A stretch of DNA of 64,000 bases from Sporosarcina trichiuri. GTDB lineage: Bacteria > Bacillota > Bacilli > Bacillales_A > Planococcaceae. Under the pieces are notes generated by a model that had not been told where the DNA came from, did no database searches, and saw only the letters and a list, made by a program, of their open reading frames with translations. Location: the NCBI RefSeq assembly GCF_030406775.1, contig NZ_CP129119.1:2080001-2144000 (forward strand), given 5' to 3'. The position numbers and the translations under genes were made by a program. Positions 54,320 through 63,582 of the stretch are shown here, piece by piece (positions within the stretch are counted from its first letter, which is position 1; each line of letters starts with the position of its first letter).

Positions 54320-54730
54320 TTGGTTCAGTATCAGGGAACACCTACTTATCCCCAAGGCCAGTACGGCTATCCTGTGCCCAATCAGCAGGGCCAGTACGGG
54401 TATCCATCACAAGGCCAGCCGCAGACCGTGCCGCCGGCCGTCACCATTCCGAGCGGCCGGCCGCCTGCAGGCCCGTTCCGCGAAGAGTCGTACATCGAGA
54501 ACATCCTGCGGCTCAACCGCGGGAAAGTCGGCACGTTCCATTTCTCCTTCGAGAACGCCATGGAAGCGGGAACGAACGTCAAGGCAGTCACCGGTATGGT
54601 GGAAGCTGCCGGCCGTGACCACGTCATCCTGAGTGAACAGCGCACCGGCAAGCGGTTCCTGTTCCCGATGATTTACTTCGACTACGCGGAGTTCAATGAA
54701 GAGCTCAATTACTTCCCGCAGCGGCCATGA
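54320..54730 (+). CDS. gerQ: Spore coat protein GerQ
   Basis: 136 aa. A Gln/Tyr/Gly/Pro-rich N-terminus (YPQGQYGYPVPNQQGQYGYPSQGQ) is followed by the conserved domain EESYIENILRLNRGKVGTFHFSFENAMEAGTNVKAVTGMVEAAGRDHVILSEQRTGKRFLFPMIYFDYAEFNEELNYF. It is crosslinked into the coat by transglutaminase in B. subtilis and holds CwlJ. TTG start with AAAGG seven bases upstream. Confidence 0.94.
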   Translation: MVQYQGTPTYPQGQYGYPVPNQQGQYGYPSQGQPQTVPPAVTIPSGRPPAGPFREESYIENILRLNRGKVGTFHFSFENAMEAGTNVKAVTGMVEAAGRDHVILSEQRTGKRFLFPMIYFDYAEFNEELNYFPQRP

Positions 54731-54775
54731 AAAAACACCGGACCCCCTTTACATAAGGGAGTTCCGGTGTTTTTG
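54730..54775. terminator. Bidirectional terminator between gerQ and ywdK
   Basis: AAAAACACCGGA…CTCCCTTATG-type stem: AAAAACACCGGA-CCCCCTTTA and TAAGGGAG-TTCCGGTGTTTTT. Confidence 0.85.
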
Positions 54776-54778
54776 CAA

Positions 54779-55159
54779 TTAATGGCTGAATTTCGCAGCG
54801 GCGATGATCAGCATGATCCATCCGGCGATGAACGCCACGCCGCCGATCGGCGTGATGGCCCCGAGGATACCGATCCCTGACAGGCTCAAAATGTACAGAC
54901 TGCCGGAAAAGATGATGATGCCGGCGAGGATCAGCCAGCCGGCCCATGTCAGCGATGCCGACGGGCCGAACAGTGACGGGCTCATGAGAATGCCGACCGC
55001 GAGCAGTGCGATGGCATGGAACATCTGATAGTGGACCGCCTTCTCCCAGACGTCCAGATAGTGGGCAGACAGCCTGTCCGCAAGTGCATGGGCGCCGAAT
55101 GCGCCGAGGGCGACGGAAATCGCTCCGTTGACCGCCCCTGCAATGATGAAAAATGGCAT
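54779..55159 (-). CDS. ywdK: DUF423 membrane protein YwdK
   Basis: 126 aa with four transmembrane helices. [58 protein letters not shown] is the DUF423 signature; function unknown. The ATG at 55159 follows GCAGGGGAATC. Convergent with gerQ, as in B. subtilis. Confidence 0.92.
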   Translation of the reverse strand: MPFFIIAGAVNGAISVALGAFGAHALADRLSAHYLDVWEKAVHYQMFHAIALLAVGILMSPSLFGPSASLTWAGWLILAGIIIFSGSLYILSLSGIGILGAITPIGGVAFIAGWIMLIIAAAKFSH

Positions 55160-55304
55160 GATTCCCCTGCTTTCTGTATTGACATATTGGTTGGTATTGA
55201 AGTAACCAAACATTAATATGGCATTCTAAAAATGCTTTTTATATTGCTTTCAAATCCTAAAATGCATTAAATGAAAGATATAAAATAATTTGAAGGAAAC
55301 AACA

Positions 55305-55940
55305 TTACAGAGAATCAAGTTTACAATTGTTAATACGATAAACTTTATCGCAAAGCAAGTTTATGTCGTCTTGATTGTGACTCGTTAATATTATGGTTTT
55401 TCCTTCTTTTTTGCAAGCTAATAGCAACTCTCGTATTTTTTTCACACTATCAAAGTCTAAAGCGTTAAAAGGCTCGTCCAAGATTAGCACCTTTTGATCT
55501 TCCATAATCGCCTGCGCTAACGCCAATTTTTGTTTCATTCCTAGAGAATAGTTCTTAACTTTTTGCTCAATATCCGGTTGCAATCCAACCCTAATCATAG
55601 TATTTCGAATAACTTCATCAGAAATCTCATTTTTAATCATCGCAAGAGATTTAAGGTTTTCAAAACCTGTACTGTTAGGCAAGTAACCTGGACGATCTAT
55701 AATAATCCCAAAACCATCAGGAAACCTTATACTTTTACCTAATTCCTGTCCTCTGACAAACACTGCACCGTTATCAGGGAGGACAAACCCACAAATTAGT
55801 TTAAAAAGAACAGACTTGCCAGAACCATTATGTCCTATAATTCCATAAATCTCCCCTTCCTCCACTTGTAAATTAATTTTATCAAATAAAATTAGCCCCT
55901 TATATGACTTGCTCACGTTTTTCAGTTCGATTAATGTCAT
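55305..55940 (-). CDS. ABC transporter ATP-binding protein
   Basis: 211 aa ATPase. Walker A GIIGHNGSGKSVLFKLI, signature NYSLGMKQKLALAQAIM, Walker B KVLILDEPFNALDFDSV and switch His in LTSHNQDD are all intact. AGAGGATAACTAAA precedes the ATG. It follows two membrane genes by 15 bp and together they would form an ABC-2 type exporter or immunity pump. Codon use is clearly more AT-rich than in flanking genes. Confidence 0.92.
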   Translation of the reverse strand: MTLIELKNVSKSYKGLILFDKINLQVEEGEIYGIIGHNGSGKSVLFKLICGFVLPDNGAVFVRGQELGKSIRFPDGFGIIIDRPGYLPNSTGFENLKSLAMIKNEISDEVIRNTMIRVGLQPDIEQKVKNYSLGMKQKLALAQAIMEDQKVLILDEPFNALDFDSVKKIRELLLACKKEGKTIILTSHNQDDINLLCDKVYRINNCKLDSL

Positions 55941-55955
55941 TTTAGTTATCCTCTC

Positions 55956-57467
55956 TTATAGATGAAGTTCTTTTTTGTTAAATAACCAGTAAATCATAAG
56001 ACTTTGAAGCACTATAAATACTACAAGTAAAATGGTCGTAGAATAACTGCTCTCCCCAATTAAGATATGACCAAAACCGTTTAGACCCACCGGAACGACA
56101 TTTATCCCTGGCAATAAAACCAGACAGAGTAAACCGATTAAAATCAGGATACTTAAAGAATTATCACTTACCCAACTTACAATAAAACCCATTAAAACGT
56201 AAAACATTAACTGTAAAAAACCATTTATAAGGAAGTGATACAGAATAGTATTGACACTTAGGTTATGATAAATATTACTTTTAAACGTAATGGTATAACC
56301 AGCTATAGAGGCAATAGTACAGGTAACTATAACCAATATACACAGTAGGCTAATTACAGCCACACATATTTTACCGAACCAACTCCAAAACCATTTAAAA
56401 AATGATCTGTACCTTATAATCTTATAATAGCTTATACCGGAAATTTCTCTCTCCAGATATACAAAAACTAAATACAAAAAACCAAAGTATACGATTATGT
56501 AATATAAATAAGAAAGATAAGAATAGCCAGCATGAGAGGTGCCTTGAAAGGTTTCAATTAATATATCCCCTATTGTTATCTTTTCATCTTGCAAGTTTAT
56601 AACTTCAAATAAAATACCCACAATACAGAGTAACGCATAAATCATAACACCCATTTTTGAAAACATGCTACTTGTAAGTATGTGGGGTTTGTCAACCATC
56701 ACTACTGCAAAAACACTCAGTATTATTAAACCCATTAGTATTAAGATTATCGTAAAGAAAGAATGTAAATTAGAAATACCATGATAAACAGAGAGATAGT
56801 TAGGTAACGCAACCCATTGCATCGAAGCAGGAAGAATTTTAAATGAAATAATAGCCCCGAGGTATGTAAACACTCCTATTAGACTAATGGCTATTTTATT
56901 TTTAGAAAAAGTATAGACTAGTGAAAAGACTAATTGGATCCATTGTATTGTTATAGAAAAGACCAATATTTGTGCAATAGCTGCAATTATAGGGGTTGCA
57001 AATTTTGACCGAAGGCTCCAGCTCAAATTATGTACGGTTTCTATTTTGCTGCCCTCGCTCCAGTAAATTGAATAGGGTATTCCCAATGTAAGGAGTGCCG
57101 CACATCCTATCCAAATTACTAGAATTAAAAATAAGTATTTAAAAAATTTCTTTTGCACTCTATAGATCCATTTTTTATACGATCCAATTCTAATCAAAAT
57201 GTTGTATTCAAAATCTTGGATAGTTAATCTAATCATTATGAATAAAAGTAATGGAAAAATAAAATATAAAATTACATAAAGATTGCTTATTACAGTTATA
57301 AAAAAGTCCCACTTGTTTAAATAAACGTTTAGATTGACTGCTTCTCGGAGAATGTTAACTCTTTCATTTAACCCAAAAGCAAAAATAATTACTCCTACTA
57401 ATAGCCATTTTAAGGTAAGCGCTTCATTTGTTAATGAAACGAATGATTTCTTCATTAAATTAACCAT
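55956..57467 (-). CDS. ABC-2-like membrane protein, large subunit
   Basis: 503 aa from the ATG at 57467 (MVNLMKKSFVSLTNEALTLKW), preceded by GGAAGAGAAACGA. About twelve hydrophobic segments spread over the whole length; no known catalytic motif. It overlaps the preceding gene by 13 bp and precedes the ATPase gene, so it is likely a permease subunit. An in-frame ATG at 57455 is an alternative start. Strongly AT-rich. I do not recognise a specific family. Confidence 0.75.
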   Translation of the reverse strand: MVNLMKKSFVSLTNEALTLKWLLVGVIIFAFGLNERVNILREAVNLNVYLNKWDFFITVISNLYVILYFIFPLLLFIMIRLTIQDFEYNILIRIGSYKKWIYRVQKKFFKYLFLILVIWIGCAALLTLGIPYSIYWSEGSKIETVHNLSWSLRSKFATPIIAAIAQILVFSITIQWIQLVFSLVYTFSKNKIAISLIGVFTYLGAIISFKILPASMQWVALPNYLSVYHGISNLHSFFTIILILMGLIILSVFAVVMVDKPHILTSSMFSKMGVMIYALLCIVGILFEVINLQDEKITIGDILIETFQGTSHAGYSYLSYLYYIIVYFGFLYLVFVYLEREISGISYYKIIRYRSFFKWFWSWFGKICVAVISLLCILVIVTCTIASIAGYTITFKSNIYHNLSVNTILYHFLINGFLQLMFYVLMGFIVSWVSDNSLSILILIGLLCLVLLPGINVVPVGLNGFGHILIGESSYSTTILLVVFIVLQSLMIYWLFNKKELHL

Positions 57468-58237
57468 TCGTTTCTCTTCCTTTTCATCAATAATATTATA
57501 AGTCCCACGGTAGCTAAAAGAAGTATTGAGAACGGGAGTAATACCGTCCATAGTTCTTGTTGGGTGAGATTGTAAGGAAAAATAGTGCTCAATGGAGAAA
57601 ACTGAGGAACTGACAAAATTGCAGTAATAAAGTTCATTATTTGATACCAGACAAAAGGTATCGACAGAGCTATGAAAGGATTATCTATGCACAGTGTTAA
57701 GAGATATGTAAGGGTAGCATATACCATACCGTTTATCGCAACCCAGGAAGAATATAAAATGCCGTAAGTAAAAGTACCTAACACTAGAAATTGATTAAAG
57801 GTAGTGTCAGTGGCCGGATTGGCCACGCCGCCGTATTGGATAAAAGAAAAGCCAGGTTCAATATACACTGCGAATAAAAACGTTGAAAATATTAAAATAA
57901 ACGATATTACAAATGCTAGTAAAGCATTTACTATTCCCTTGCTCAACAAATATGTAGGTAGCCATATACGCGTTCGTGTATACAATAAGTAATTTTCTTT
58001 TCTTTCTATTACTAAACTGTCAGCATAAATCAGAATCATGAGAAGCGGAAAAATCATCGGTAAAAAACCTGAGAGTAGTCTTTGAAATACTTCAATGGAG
58101 CTGCTAAATGTGTAGCCATTTTTAATAATAAAAAATTGAATAAGGATAGGCAGACCTATTATGAATAGCCTTATTAACAAACGATTGTATGATAAAGCTT
58201 TTTTCAATTCAATTACTATTTGCTGATTTAACATCAT
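57455..58237 (-). CDS. ABC-2-like membrane protein, small subunit
   Basis: 260 aa with six predicted membrane helices, and MIFPLLMILIYADSLVIERKENYLLYTRTRIWLPTYLLSKGIVNALLAFVISFILI as in ABC-2 permeases (extracellular loop after helix 3 contains YIEPGFSFIQYGGVANPATDTTF). AGAGGGGACGT precedes two adjacent ATG codons. It is 66 bp downstream of the secreted-protein gene and overlaps the larger permease gene. Confidence 0.75.
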   Translation of the reverse strand: MMLNQQIVIELKKALSYNRLLIRLFIIGLPILIQFFIIKNGYTFSSSIEVFQRLLSGFLPMIFPLLMILIYADSLVIERKENYLLYTRTRIWLPTYLLSKGIVNALLAFVISFILIFSTFLFAVYIEPGFSFIQYGGVANPATDTTFNQFLVLGTFTYGILYSSWVAINGMVYATLTYLLTLCIDNPFIALSIPFVWYQIMNFITAILSVPQFSPLSTIFPYNLTQQELWTVLLPFSILLLATVGLIILLMKRKRNEWLI

Positions 58238-58252
58238 ACGTCCCCTCTTATA

Positions 58253-58295
58253 TGAGAAAGAGTCTATCTGTCCGCAAACAAATAAACTCTTCTTT
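58253..58295 (-). terminator. Possible attenuating hairpin between secreted-protein gene and transporter
   Basis: Read leftwards, AAAGAAGAGT and ACTCTTTCT arms enclose about 20 bases; no U-tract. It could set a lower transporter level relative to the peptide. Confidence 0.3.
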
Positions 58296-58303
58296 ACAAA
58301 TTT

Positions 58304-58684
58304 TTAGTTACTACTCCAAGTTCCTGTAACCTGCACACTAACTGGTGTAGAAAGATCATTACTAAATTGCACTCTGGCAGCTGCCCCTGATTTAACAGAA
58401 TTAATTAAGAAATAGCTTCTATTGTCATCAATTCTAACCCACGGACCTGTGCCGCTAGATGAGTTCATTCTAGCATCTACTTGATAGTTGCCTCCAACAG
58501 TAGCTGAATTTAAGTATCCATCTGCACTACTTTTTGCTTTAGTTTGATAGCTAGTATAGCCACTGCCATTAAACTTTCCTACCGTGGTATTGTAGCTTGT
58601 AAAAGCAGTACCCGCCTTGGTTAAAGCTCCACCGGAAATTAGCAGCACAAATGCCAAGAACCCTACAACCATTTTCTTTTTCAA
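58304..58684 (-). CDS. Small secreted protein of unknown family
   Basis: 126 aa from a TTG start with AGGAGG eight bases upstream. An N-terminal signal peptide (KKKMVVGFLAFVLLISGGALTKAGTA) is followed by a Ser/Thr/Gly/Asn-rich beta-type mature part of about 100 residues (YNTTVGKFNGSGYTSYQTKAKSSADGYLNSATVGGNYQVDARMN … VRIDDNRSYFLINSVKSGAAARVQFSNDLSTPVSVQVTGTWSSN). No cysteines. The layout, first gene of an operon with an ABC-2 transporter, resembles bacteriocin- or stress-type secreted proteins whose producer is protected by the transporter. This is inference; I recognise no close family. Confidence 0.65.
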   Translation of the reverse strand: MKKKMVVGFLAFVLLISGGALTKAGTAFTSYNTTVGKFNGSGYTSYQTKAKSSADGYLNSATVGGNYQVDARMNSSSGTGPWVRIDDNRSYFLINSVKSGAAARVQFSNDLSTPVSVQVTGTWSSN

Positions 58685-58720
58685 TTGCTCTTCCTCCTCT
58701 TTTATATTTATTAGATTTTT

Positions 58721-58749
58721 ATAATATAACAGATAAATAGCTTTAGCAA
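58721..58749 (-). promoter_or_regulatory. Sigma-A promoter of the secreted-protein/ABC operon
   Basis: Minus strand TTGCTA (58749-58744), 17-bp spacer, TATTAT (58726-58721), about 40 bp before the TTG start. Confidence 0.7.
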
Positions 58750-59018
58750 GAAGAAAATGGTCATTTACTGTAATTGGTTATAAGTGACTATATTAGGTAA
58801 ATGCAGGAACAGAAGAGTGTTAACTAAATGGTTCCCTTGGCCTAAAAGTAAAAAAGCCTCTCATTAAATGGTATGGCCTAAACCGACGTTTACATAACGA
58901 GATACCTCTTTTATTATGATTTATGTCGTTAAATTTTTCTTAATATTCAAAACATCCGGATTTTAACCAAAAACTGAAGTTGTTTTACATACCGGTTGTA
59001 AGGTTATGATTTCCCATC
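58750..59018. other. AT-rich noncoding end of the island
   Basis: About 270 bp of AT-rich sequence between the operon promoter and ywdI. I see no ORF with a ribosome site, no integrase and no obvious attachment repeat. The change to high-GC sequence at about 59.0 kb marks the island edge. Confidence 0.5.
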
Positions 59019-59291
59019 TTAAAAATCGAACAGCGATCCGCCGTTTGCGTCTTCCTCTTCCAGCAGTTTCCCTTCCATCTGACTGCTGACGGGTACTGCC
59101 GGGATGGATGGCGCAGCAGCGGGCGTCCGGGACGTCACGGATGAACCGCCGGCGTCTTTTGCGCCGAGGACGAGCCCGCATAGCGACTGCATCGCCGCGA
59201 GCGACTCCCGGATTTCCTGTTCGTCGGATGAATTCTTCGCTTTCGCCAGCTGTTTCTGGAGTTCATCCAGCACATGGGTCACTGAGATCAT
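59019..59291 (-). CDS. ywdI: YwdI family protein (DUF5327)
   Basis: 90 aa. MISVTHVLDELQKQLAKAKNSSDEQEIRESLAAMQSLCGLVLG is the recognisable family N-terminus, helical; the C-terminus is a disordered Ala/Pro/Ser linker ending in EEEDANGGSLFDF. Function unknown. GGGAGCGGGGG precedes the ATG at 59291, which overlaps the stop of the upstream gene (ATGA). Confidence 0.8.
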   Translation of the reverse strand: MISVTHVLDELQKQLAKAKNSSDEQEIRESLAAMQSLCGLVLGAKDAGGSSVTSRTPAAAPSIPAVPVSSQMEGKLLEEEDANGGSLFDF

Positions 59292-59464
59292 CGTCCCCCG
59301 CTCCCTTTCTTCGGTTCGAATTTCATGCATTCTATACCTGACGACCGCAGCACGACCGCGGACGGCAGCTCCCGCATCTTGAACCCATACGCCTTGCAGC
59401 CGCGCGGATGACGCGGTTCCCACGTGACATAAAAGTTGCGGCATTCAAAACAATTGACGGCCAT
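59288..59464 (-). CDS. Small cysteine-containing protein next to ung
   Basis: 58 aa. MAVNCFECRNFYVTWEPRHPRGCKAYGFKMRELPSAVVLRSSGIECMKFEPK has CxxC plus two further cysteines, fitting a small zinc-binding protein. GGGGGG lies about ten bases before the ATG. It is coupled to ywdI and lies 18 bp after ung. Function unknown. Confidence 0.7.
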   Translation of the reverse strand: MAVNCFECRNFYVTWEPRHPRGCKAYGFKMRELPSAVVLRSSGIECMKFEPKKGSGGR

Positions 59465-59481
59465 GACGGCAGCGCCCCCCT

Positions 59482-60165
59482 TTACGATCCAGCATCGGTC
59501 CTGCACCAGTCGATCGGCAGCTCGCCCCATTGTTCGAGCTGCCCGTTCGTTCTCGAGAACGGCTTGGATCCGAAAAACCCCCTGTTTGCACTGAGCGGGC
59601 TCGGATGCACTGACTCAATCGTAACATGCTTTGTCAAATCGATGAGCCGCTTCTTCTCCTGCGCCGGCCTGCCCCAGAGGATGAAGACGATCGGCTTTTC
59701 GCGATCGGACAGCTTGCGGATGACGGCATCGGTGAACTGCTCCCAACCGTGCTTCTTATGGGAATGGGCCTGCCCTTCCCGCACGGTGAGGACGGTGTTC
59801 AGCAGCAGCACGCCCTGTTCCGTCCAGCCGGTCAGCGAACCGGACGCGGGCTTGGCACAGCCGATATCCGACTCGAGCTCCTTGAAGATGTTGCGGAGGC
59901 TCGGCGGAGTCCGGACGCCGTGCTGGACGGAGAAACTGAGACCGTGCGCCTGTCCGGCACCGTGATACGGATCCTGGCCGAGAATGACGACTTTCACGTT
60001 TTCATAGGATGTCTGCCTGAATGCGTTCCATATGTCATGCATGTCCGGGAAAACGGCGCCGGCTGCATATTCCTCTTTCAGGAATTCGCGCAGTTCCTGA
60101 TAAAACGGTGCGCTGAACACATCGTCCAGGACTTCATCCCACCCGTTGTTGAATTCCGGTTTCAT
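59482..60165 (-). CDS. ung: Uracil-DNA glycosylase
   Basis: Removes uracil from DNA. 227 aa of family 1: [24 protein letters not shown] has the catalytic [23 protein letters not shown] and the C-terminal [21 protein letters not shown] (uracil-DNA minor-groove loop) are intact. AAGGAGTGATCGCT precedes the ATG at 60165; a GTG at 60174 is in frame. Confidence 0.96.
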   Translation of the reverse strand: MKPEFNNGWDEVLDDVFSAPFYQELREFLKEEYAAGAVFPDMHDIWNAFRQTSYENVKVVILGQDPYHGAGQAHGLSFSVQHGVRTPPSLRNIFKELESDIGCAKPASGSLTGWTEQGVLLLNTVLTVREGQAHSHKKHGWEQFTDAVIRKLSDREKPIVFILWGRPAQEKKRLIDLTKHVTIESVHPSPLSANRGFFGSKPFSRTNGQLEQWGELPIDWCRTDAGS

Positions 60166-60170
60166 AGCGA

Positions 60171-60953
60171 TCACTCCTTGAATGTGATGGTGACATCATA
60201 TCCGGCGAACGAGAACATCTCGCGCAGTGTCTGTTCGGCGTTCTGCCCGGCCGTGGTGAGCACGCCCTGCCCCGCACTCTCTTCCCGGATCATTTTCTTC
60301 GCTTCCTCCGCCAGATCATACGCTTCTTCGATATCCGCTTTCTGGCGGAACACCCCTTCGTAGGAGTACACTTCCACCTGGTCGAAGAAGATTTCCGCGC
60401 CTCCGAGGAATTCCGGTTTCGGTAGTGCCAGCTCTGCGGTCTTCGCTTCTTCATTTATCGTAATATCTTTCTGTTCGACTGCGGAGAAATCGACGCCGGC
60501 TTTGATGGCGCCCGGGATGACGACGAGCAGCTGCCGTTTCGTACCGGGCAGGTCGAGTCCGATGCTCTGACCGAACAGTTCGTTGTCCTGCCGCTCGATG
60601 ATCACTTTCGTATAGGCCTCGGCAGTCGCCAGCTCGTTCAGGTCCTGGATCTGCTCCAGGAACGACGTCTTCTGTTCGGTCTCTGTGCTCCCCTGCTTGA
60701 GCAAATAGAATGCGATGAACGGCAGGGAGACGACAAGCAGGAGGACGAGCAGCGCGATCAGCAGGAATGATTTCCGCCACAGGGAGAAGAACACGCCGAG
60801 CAGCTGCCAGACATTTCTGCGTTCTTTCCTCGGCCGTCCCATCGTCTCTTCGACGGTGACCGCCTGCTCCTCATCGGATGCTTTGAGTTCTTTCAGCAGC
60901 CGTTCGACTTCCTTCAGTTTCCGTTCGTCATCCGACGGCGATTGTTTTGCCAT
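60171..60953 (-). CDS. DUF4230 membrane-anchored protein
   Basis: 260 aa. Residues 1-65 are a charged coiled coil ([24 protein letters not shown]), followed by one transmembrane helix ([24 protein letters not shown]) and an extracellular DUF4230-like domain ([78 protein letters not shown]). Function unknown. AGAGGAGGCTGACC precedes the ATG. Its stop lies six bases before the ung ATG. Confidence 0.85.
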   Translation of the reverse strand: MAKQSPSDDERKLKEVERLLKELKASDEEQAVTVEETMGRPRKERRNVWQLLGVFFSLWRKSFLLIALLVLLLVVSLPFIAFYLLKQGSTETEQKTSFLEQIQDLNELATAEAYTKVIIERQDNELFGQSIGLDLPGTKRQLLVVIPGAIKAGVDFSAVEQKDITINEEAKTAELALPKPEFLGGAEIFFDQVEVYSYEGVFRQKADIEEAYDLAEEAKKMIREESAGQGVLTTAGQNAEQTLREMFSFAGYDVTITFKE

Positions 60954-61080
60954 GGTCAGCCTCCTCTGCATGGTGCTGTCTTTGTTCCGTCTATAACCGT
61001 TTCCGGTGTTTCTGTAACGTACGGATGCCGGGACTTCCATTCCCTCCTGCATGGTATACTGTCACCAGGGAGGGGATCCT

Positions 61081-61329
61081 ATGGCAAACGTGCCGATCCG
61101 TGAGAAAGTGAAACGCATCATGTCATCCGCAAGTGACGGCAGCCGCTATTCCGAAACATCGAAACGGGCCGGCCTGTATATCCTCTATACACTGTTCGCA
61201 GCGGCCGCCCTGCTGCTGGCTGCGCTTGCTGCCGGACTTGTCCAGACGGGTCATTATATTGGAAGTGCGGTGGTATTGCTTGCCGGCGCTGCCATCGGTT
61301 ATGTGCTCGTGCAGCTCATCCGTGCGTAA
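61081..61329 (+). CDS. Small membrane protein
   Basis: 82 aa. A 25-residue basic N-terminus (MANVPIREKVKRIMSSASDGSRYSETSKR) is followed by two transmembrane helices (AGLYILYTLFAAAALLLAALAAGLV and YIGSAVVLLAGAAIGYVLVQLI). GGGAGGGGATCCT precedes the ATG. Unknown function; divergent from the DUF4230 gene. Confidence 0.7.
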   Translation: MANVPIREKVKRIMSSASDGSRYSETSKRAGLYILYTLFAAAALLLAALAAGLVQTGHYIGSAVVLLAGAAIGYVLVQLIRA

Positions 61330-61403
61330 TCCACACAATTTGTAATTGCAATTTCATTTCAGTACACTTGATTATACCTTATTCGTAAAGGAGTCCTCTA
61401 CAA

Positions 61404-62237
61404 ATGACTTTGAAGAAAACGTTAACAATCGCAGGCTCGGATACGTCCGGAGGTGCGGGCATCCAGGCAGACCTGAAGACTTTCCAGGAGCTCGGCACGT
61501 ACGGCATGACCGCCCTGACTGTCGTCGTGACGATGGATCCGGACAACAATTGGAGCCATAATGTTTATTCCCTGCCGATCGACGTCGTCAAAGCGCAGAT
61601 CAAGACAGCGCTTTCCACCGGGATCGACGCAGTGAAGACAGGCATGCTGAGCACGGAGGAAGTCATCCAGACCGCAGGCGAAGCGATCAGTGAATCCGGC
61701 GCGGAACATGTCGTCATCGATCCGGTCATGGTGTGCAAAGGGGAGGACGAAGTGCTGAACCCCGGCACTGTCGATGCGATGATCGAATACCTGCTGCCGC
61801 GTGCGGAAGTCGTGACGCCGAACCTGTTCGAAGCGGGACAGCTTGCCGGCATGAAGACGCCTGCGACGATCGATCAGATGAAGACCGTCGCAGAGAAGAT
61901 CCATTCCCTCGGCGCGAAGAACGTCGTCATCAAAGGCGGGAAGCAGCTGCAGCACGACAAAGCGGCGGATCTGTTCTATGACGGAACGGCACACCTGCTG
62001 CTCGAATCCGAAAAGACCGACACGCATTACAACCACGGGGCGGGCTGCACATTCGCAGCAGCCATCACAGCGAACTTGGCGAATGGCGCAGACATGAAGA
62101 GCGCAGTCATCGACGCCAAGGCGTTCGTCGCTGGCGCCATCGCCAACGGCTGGAAGCTGAATGAGTACGTGGGACCCGTCATGCATGGCGCGAAAAACCG
62201 TTTCGGCGGACCTGAGATCACTACAACTGAAGTATGA
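61404..62237 (+). CDS. pdxK: Pyridoxal/pyridoxine/HMP kinase PdxK
   Basis: 277 aa of the ThiD/ribokinase family. LTIAGSDTSGGAGIQADLKTFQELGTYGMTALTVVV binds substrate; DPVMVCKGEDEVLNPGTVDAMIEYLLPRAEVVTPN and THYNHGAGCTFAAAITANLANG (GAGC-T anion hole and catalytic region) are typical of the B. subtilis PdxK (YwdB), in which a Cys acts in catalysis. GTAAAGGAG lies upstream of the ATG. Its neighbours match the ywd region. Confidence 0.92.
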   Translation: MTLKKTLTIAGSDTSGGAGIQADLKTFQELGTYGMTALTVVVTMDPDNNWSHNVYSLPIDVVKAQIKTALSTGIDAVKTGMLSTEEVIQTAGEAISESGAEHVVIDPVMVCKGEDEVLNPGTVDAMIEYLLPRAEVVTPNLFEAGQLAGMKTPATIDQMKTVAEKIHSLGAKNVVIKGGKQLQHDKAADLFYDGTAHLLLESEKTDTHYNHGAGCTFAAAITANLANGADMKSAVIDAKAFVAGAIANGWKLNEYVGPVMHGAKNRFGGPEITTTEV

Positions 62238-62367
62238 CAGACCGCAGGCACTGGAAAGTCCCCCTTCCCAGTGCTTTTTCCATGCCGGAACTGCAAAACT
62301 GCATTTCGTTTCGCAACCCGATATACTTATCTATAGTGAAAAAAACTCAGCCGGAGGAGGAACAACC

Positions 62368-62718
62368 ATGGAACCAGTGAAACAAGAAGAGCTCCAGAAG
62401 CTCATCGATTCCTTTGCAGGCAAAGATGTCTACATCCATCTGGAGACGACGAACGGCGCCTACGCGGCCCATTTCCAGGAAGGATTCTTCAATGCGGGCG
62501 CATTCATCCGCAATATTGTCGTCAATTACGAACTCGGGAAAGTCGCAGGGGAATCCCCGCACCGCGTCGGTCTGAAACTGCCTTCGGGCTGGATCTATGC
62601 GCAGGGCATCACTCATTACGAGCTCGACGAATACGGCCGCCTGCTGATGGCAGGACTCGGTCCGGACGGCAAACTTGCTGTCGCTCTGCAGATCAGCGAA
62701 ACACCATTCACATATTGA
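62368..62718 (+). CDS. yojF: DUF1806 protein YojF
   Basis: 116 aa. MEPVKQEELQKLIDSFAGKDVYIHLETTNGAYAAHFQEGFFNAGAFIRNIVVNYELGKVAGESPHRVGLKLPSGWIYAQGITHYELD is the YojF signature. It is paired with bshB2 as in bacilli (26 bp apart), implying a part in bacillithiol metabolism, though its activity is unknown. GGAGGAGGAACAACC precedes the ATG. Confidence 0.9.
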   Translation: MEPVKQEELQKLIDSFAGKDVYIHLETTNGAYAAHFQEGFFNAGAFIRNIVVNYELGKVAGESPHRVGLKLPSGWIYAQGITHYELDEYGRLLMAGLGPDGKLAVALQISETPFTY

Positions 62719-62743
62719 GAGTACAGAAGGAGGAACTTGAACT

Positions 62744-63409
62744 ATGGAACAAGAACGCCATGTATTGGTCATTTTTCCGCATCCGGACGATGAAGCATTC
62801 GGCGTGTCGGGCACGATCGCCACATATCTCGAAATGGGAGTGCCTGTGACATATGCCTGCCTGACGCTCGGCGAAATGGGACGCAACCTCGGCAACCCGC
62901 CGTTCGCGACCCGGGAAACGCTGCCCGGCATCCGCAAGAAGGAGCTGCAGGCTTCCGCTGACGCCATGGGGCTCACCGACCTTCGGATGATGGGTCTCCG
63001 TGACAAAACGGTAGAATTCGAAGACGATGAAAAGATGGTGAAGATGATCCAGGGACTGATCGACGATACGAACCCGTCGCTCGTCATCACGTTCTATCCC
63101 GGACTGTCGGTACACCCCGACCACGAAGCGACCGCCCGCGCGGTCATCGAAACGATACGCCGCATGGACGCCGGCGACCGGCCGAAAGTGTATACGATCG
63201 CGTTCGACAATGACACGGTCAACCAGATCGGCCATCCGGATGTCCATCATGATGTATCGGGAGTCAATGAGAAAAAACTCGGCGCCATGAACGCCCACGC
63301 CTCTCAGACGGTCTGGATGATGGAAGCTATGCAGAAACGTCTGGACGAACAGGATCCCGATGCGCTAAAATGGTTGAACACAGAACATTTCTACACATAT
63401 ACTTTTTAA
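62744..63409 (+). CDS. bshB2: Bacillithiol biosynthesis deacetylase BshB2
   Basis: Deacetylates GlcNAc-malate to GlcN-malate on the path to bacillithiol; relatives also cleave bacillithiol S-conjugates. 221 aa of the LmbE-like zinc family: VIFPHPDDEAFGVSGTIATYLEMGVPVTYACLTLGEMGRN (HPDDE zinc motif) and VHPDHEATARAVIETI (third zinc His). AAGGAGGAACTTGAACT precedes the ATG. Confidence 0.94.
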   Translation: MEQERHVLVIFPHPDDEAFGVSGTIATYLEMGVPVTYACLTLGEMGRNLGNPPFATRETLPGIRKKELQASADAMGLTDLRMMGLRDKTVEFEDDEKMVKMIQGLIDDTNPSLVITFYPGLSVHPDHEATARAVIETIRRMDAGDRPKVYTIAFDNDTVNQIGHPDVHHDVSGVNEKKLGAMNAHASQTVWMMEAMQKRLDEQDPDALKWLNTEHFYTYTF

Positions 63410-63412
63410 TAA

Positions 63413-63426
63413 GGAAAACGCTTTCA
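63413..63426. promoter_or_regulatory. Candidate CcpA cre site
   Basis: GGAAAACGCTTTCA matches the cre consensus TGNAARCGNWWNCA at all but the first base. It lies after bshB2 and 157 bp upstream of the yjiH-like gene. Confidence 0.45.
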
Positions 63427-63582
63427 TTTGGAAAGCTTCCGGAATTGCCCGTTTACCGGGCATCTCTCCGGGTATACATACAGGGCTTCAGACGAAATAA
63501 GTTGTTTACTTTTTGATATTCATTCATTAAAATGAATAAATATACATAGTATGCAAGACTTCATACATAAGGAGCCTTCAGA

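Noticed and set aside
58959..59018. Attachment repeat marking the right end of the AT-rich island
   Set aside because: I found no matching direct or inverted repeat near 55160-55300, and no integrase gene.
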